Assembly (NCBI GenBank): GCA_030432015.1
Contig: JAUIHJ010000556.1
Span: 1-5,733, forward strand
Length of the DNA stretch: 5,733 nucleotides
Source: a bacterium
GTDB lineage: Bacteria > Planctomycetota > Planctomycetia > Pirellulales > Pirellulaceae
Direction of reading: 5' to 3'
Position numbers and translations under genes: made by a program. How positions within the stretch are numbered: position 1 is the first letter of the stretch; the number at the start of each line of letters is the position of its first letter. The notes under the pieces were generated by a model. That model saw only the letters and a program-made list of their open reading frames with translations, was not told the origin of the DNA and searched no databases. Below, in pieces: positions 4,613 to 5,733 of the stretch.

Positions 4613-5733
4613 TCAATTTTCGTTGACCAATGTCTCTTCGATCACGCCGATCGGTTCGGTTGTGCGGAGGCTGCGAACCTCAACGCGAAACGGCCAGTTG
4701 CCCGCTGCGCGGCCGATGACTTCCACCCGGAACATGCGTTTGCCCCCGGGACGCATCTCAGCGATCCGCTCGACCTCCACCGTTCGTTTGTCGTCGCTGA
4801 TCGAAATCGACAGGCCCGCGGAAATACTCACAAATCGATCGAATTCCAAACCCTCGGGAATGTGAAAGGTGACTTCAACGTTGCGATCTTGCACGTTGCG
4901 ATCGTTTTCGAGTTCGATGATGTAGCGCGTGGTTCGACCAATGGCGATCGGATCCTCGGTCTCGGCCACCGAAACCTTCATCGTACCGGTCACGGCTGTC
5001 GGAGGTGGCGGATCGTCGACGCGCGGTGGCGGATTGTTGCGTGGAATCGCTGGGGCTGCCTGAATTGCCGTGAAGGTCGTATCGGCCGCGGTGATCCCCT
5101 GTCCGGTCGTGACGCGAACCGCCATTTCGGCGCGGGCATTGGGCGGATCGCAACGACACTCGACAAGCCGTGTTGCCGTGGTGCCGGCAGGCAGCGACGG
5201 GATGTCCCAAACCAAACCTTCCTGCGTGGCGTACATCCCGGCCGTCGTGCTGGTTGGCGTCAGACTGGCAGCCGGGACCGCCAATAGTTGCACCGTCGTC
5301 AACTCGGCTTCTCCGCTGTTGGTCACCACGATCTCATAGATTGCGGATTCGCCAGCCGTCCGTTGCTCTGGGCCAGTCACCTCAACGGTGACATCTTGGG
5401 CCAATTCGATTGCATCAAGGCAAACCCGCTGGCTGGCCGCGTGGCCACCCGCCGCCAGCACTTCGACCGTGTGGCAATGCTGACCGGCACGTTGGACAAT
5501 AAAGCTGACTCCGATTTGGCGCACGTCGCCCGGTTCAAGATTGCCCAGCGAACGCTCGATCGGGCTGCGTTCGCCAGCGGTATGACGTAGACCCGCGTCG
5601 AATTGGTCTCGGATGATCACATTGGCGACAGGCTGATCTCCGGTATTGGAGACTTCGATATTGAAGTGCACGCGCTGGCCGACCTTGGCTGACGTTGGTG
5701 GGTCGAGCACCCGCAATCCCAGTGATGATTGGA
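4613..5733 (-). CDS. DUF11-repeat envelope protein, C-terminal part
   Basis: The frame is open from the right edge to TGA at 4615-4613, showing 372 residues; the start lies outside the window. The in-frame TTG at 5716-5714 is an internal Leu codon, since homologous-looking sequence (QSSLGLRVLDPP) runs through it. Three DUF11-like immunoglobulin-type beta modules are visible, at about residues 6-106, 113-222 and 249-372. Each opens with a strand and a pattern like 'VGQRVHFNIEVSNTGDQPVANV', here in the forms IEVSNTG, IVVTNSG and IELENDR. A proline-rich linker (about 224-248, with NNPPP and DPPPP) precedes the last module. Cysteines occur at about 86, 104, 192 and 194. Such proteins are surface or periplasmic structural proteins, and planctomycete members are often labelled OmcB-like after the chlamydial cysteine-rich protein; that label is by resemblance only. 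The third module contains a 5-residue tandem duplication (DRNVQ-DRNVE). Confidence 0.82.
   Translation of the reverse strand, partial: QSSLGLRVLDPPTSAKVGQRVHFNIEVSNTGDQPVANVIIRDQFDAGLRHTAGERSPIERSLGNLEPGDVRQIGVSFIVQRAGQHCHTVEVLAAGGHAASQRVCLDAIELAQDVTVEVTGPEQRTAGESAIYEIVVTNSGEAELTTVQLLAVPAASLTPTSTTAGMYATQEGLVWDIPSLPAGTTATRLVECRCDPPNARAEMAVRVTTGQGITAADTTFTAIQAAPAIPRNNPPPRVDDPPPPTAVTGTMKVSVAETEDPIAIGRTTRYIIELENDRNVQDRNVEVTFHIPEGLEFDRFVSISAGLSISISDDKRTVEVERIAEMRPGGKRMFRVEVIGRAAGNWPFRVEVRSLRTTEPIGVIEETLVNEN
4878..4907. repeat. 15-bp in-frame tandem duplication in the DUF11 gene
   Basis: ACGTTGCGATC occurs at 4878-4888 and again at 4893-4903, a period of 15 bp. On the coding strand it encodes DRNVQ followed by DRNVE. 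The identity of 11 of 15 bases suggests a fairly recent slippage event that kept the frame. Confidence 0.6.

Noticed and set aside
4862..5287. 141-residue plus-strand open frame inside the DUF11 gene
   Set aside because: Arg/Gly/Trp-rich composition and full overlap with the real minus-strand gene mark it as a shadow.
5714..5716. TTG start for the DUF11 gene inside the window
   Set aside because: The frame remains open to the window edge and the codon falls inside the first beta strand of a DUF11 module, so it is an internal Leu.
1..5733. Defence system, CRISPR array, mobile element or integrated phage
   Set aside because: No repeat arrays, transposase, integrase, terminal inverted repeats or toxin-antitoxin type genes are visible; gene content is housekeeping, envelope and a single repair-like domain.

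Overview
The window reads as chromosomal DNA of a planctomycete (Planctomycetota, probably Pirellulales-like). This rests on recognised protein types: a DUF1080 (3-keto-disaccharide hydrolase type) secreted protein, an IspD with the planctomycete-style N-terminus (AAGKSSRF...KKPF), a stand-alone LigD-type phosphoesterase domain protein, and a DUF11-repeat envelope protein of the kind often labelled 'OmcB-like' in these genomes. Base composition is GC-rich and even, with no sign of recent transfer, insertion sequences, CRISPR, tRNA or rRNA. Species-level assignment cannot be made by eye.

Layout. 1-321 (-): N-terminal part of a secreted DUF1080 protein, running off the left edge. 322-504: divergent intergenic region with two overlapping candidate promoters and an 8-bp inverted repeat touching the DUF1080 ribosome binding site. 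505-912 (+): VanZ-like four-helix membrane protein. 913-1088: gap with two tandem GC hairpins, a candidate promoter, a short direct repeat and a good ribosome binding site. 1089-1829 (+): ispD (MEP isoprenoid pathway). 1830-1991: gap without clear signals. 1992-3281 (+): tyrS (tyrosyl-tRNA synthetase). 3282-3459: gap with overlapping, mutually exclusive hairpins followed by the best promoter in the window. 3460-4236 (+): membrane-anchored protein of unknown function. 4220-4579 (-): stand-alone LigD-type 3'-phosphoesterase domain protein, overlapping the previous gene tail-to-tail by 17 bp. 4613-5733 (-): C-terminal part of a DUF11-repeat protein, running off the right edge.

Genes working together. 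No single pathway or operon spans the window. ispD and tyrS are housekeeping genes in the same direction, but separated by 162 bp and perhaps transcribed independently. The two minus-strand genes at the right end are 33 bp apart and could share a transcript (DUF11 protein first, phosphoesterase second). I found no defence system or other clearly new multi-gene system. The most notable points are the phosphoesterase-like protein with altered active-site geometry in a context without Ku or ligase, the competing hairpins after tyrS, and the inverted repeat upstream of the DUF1080 gene.
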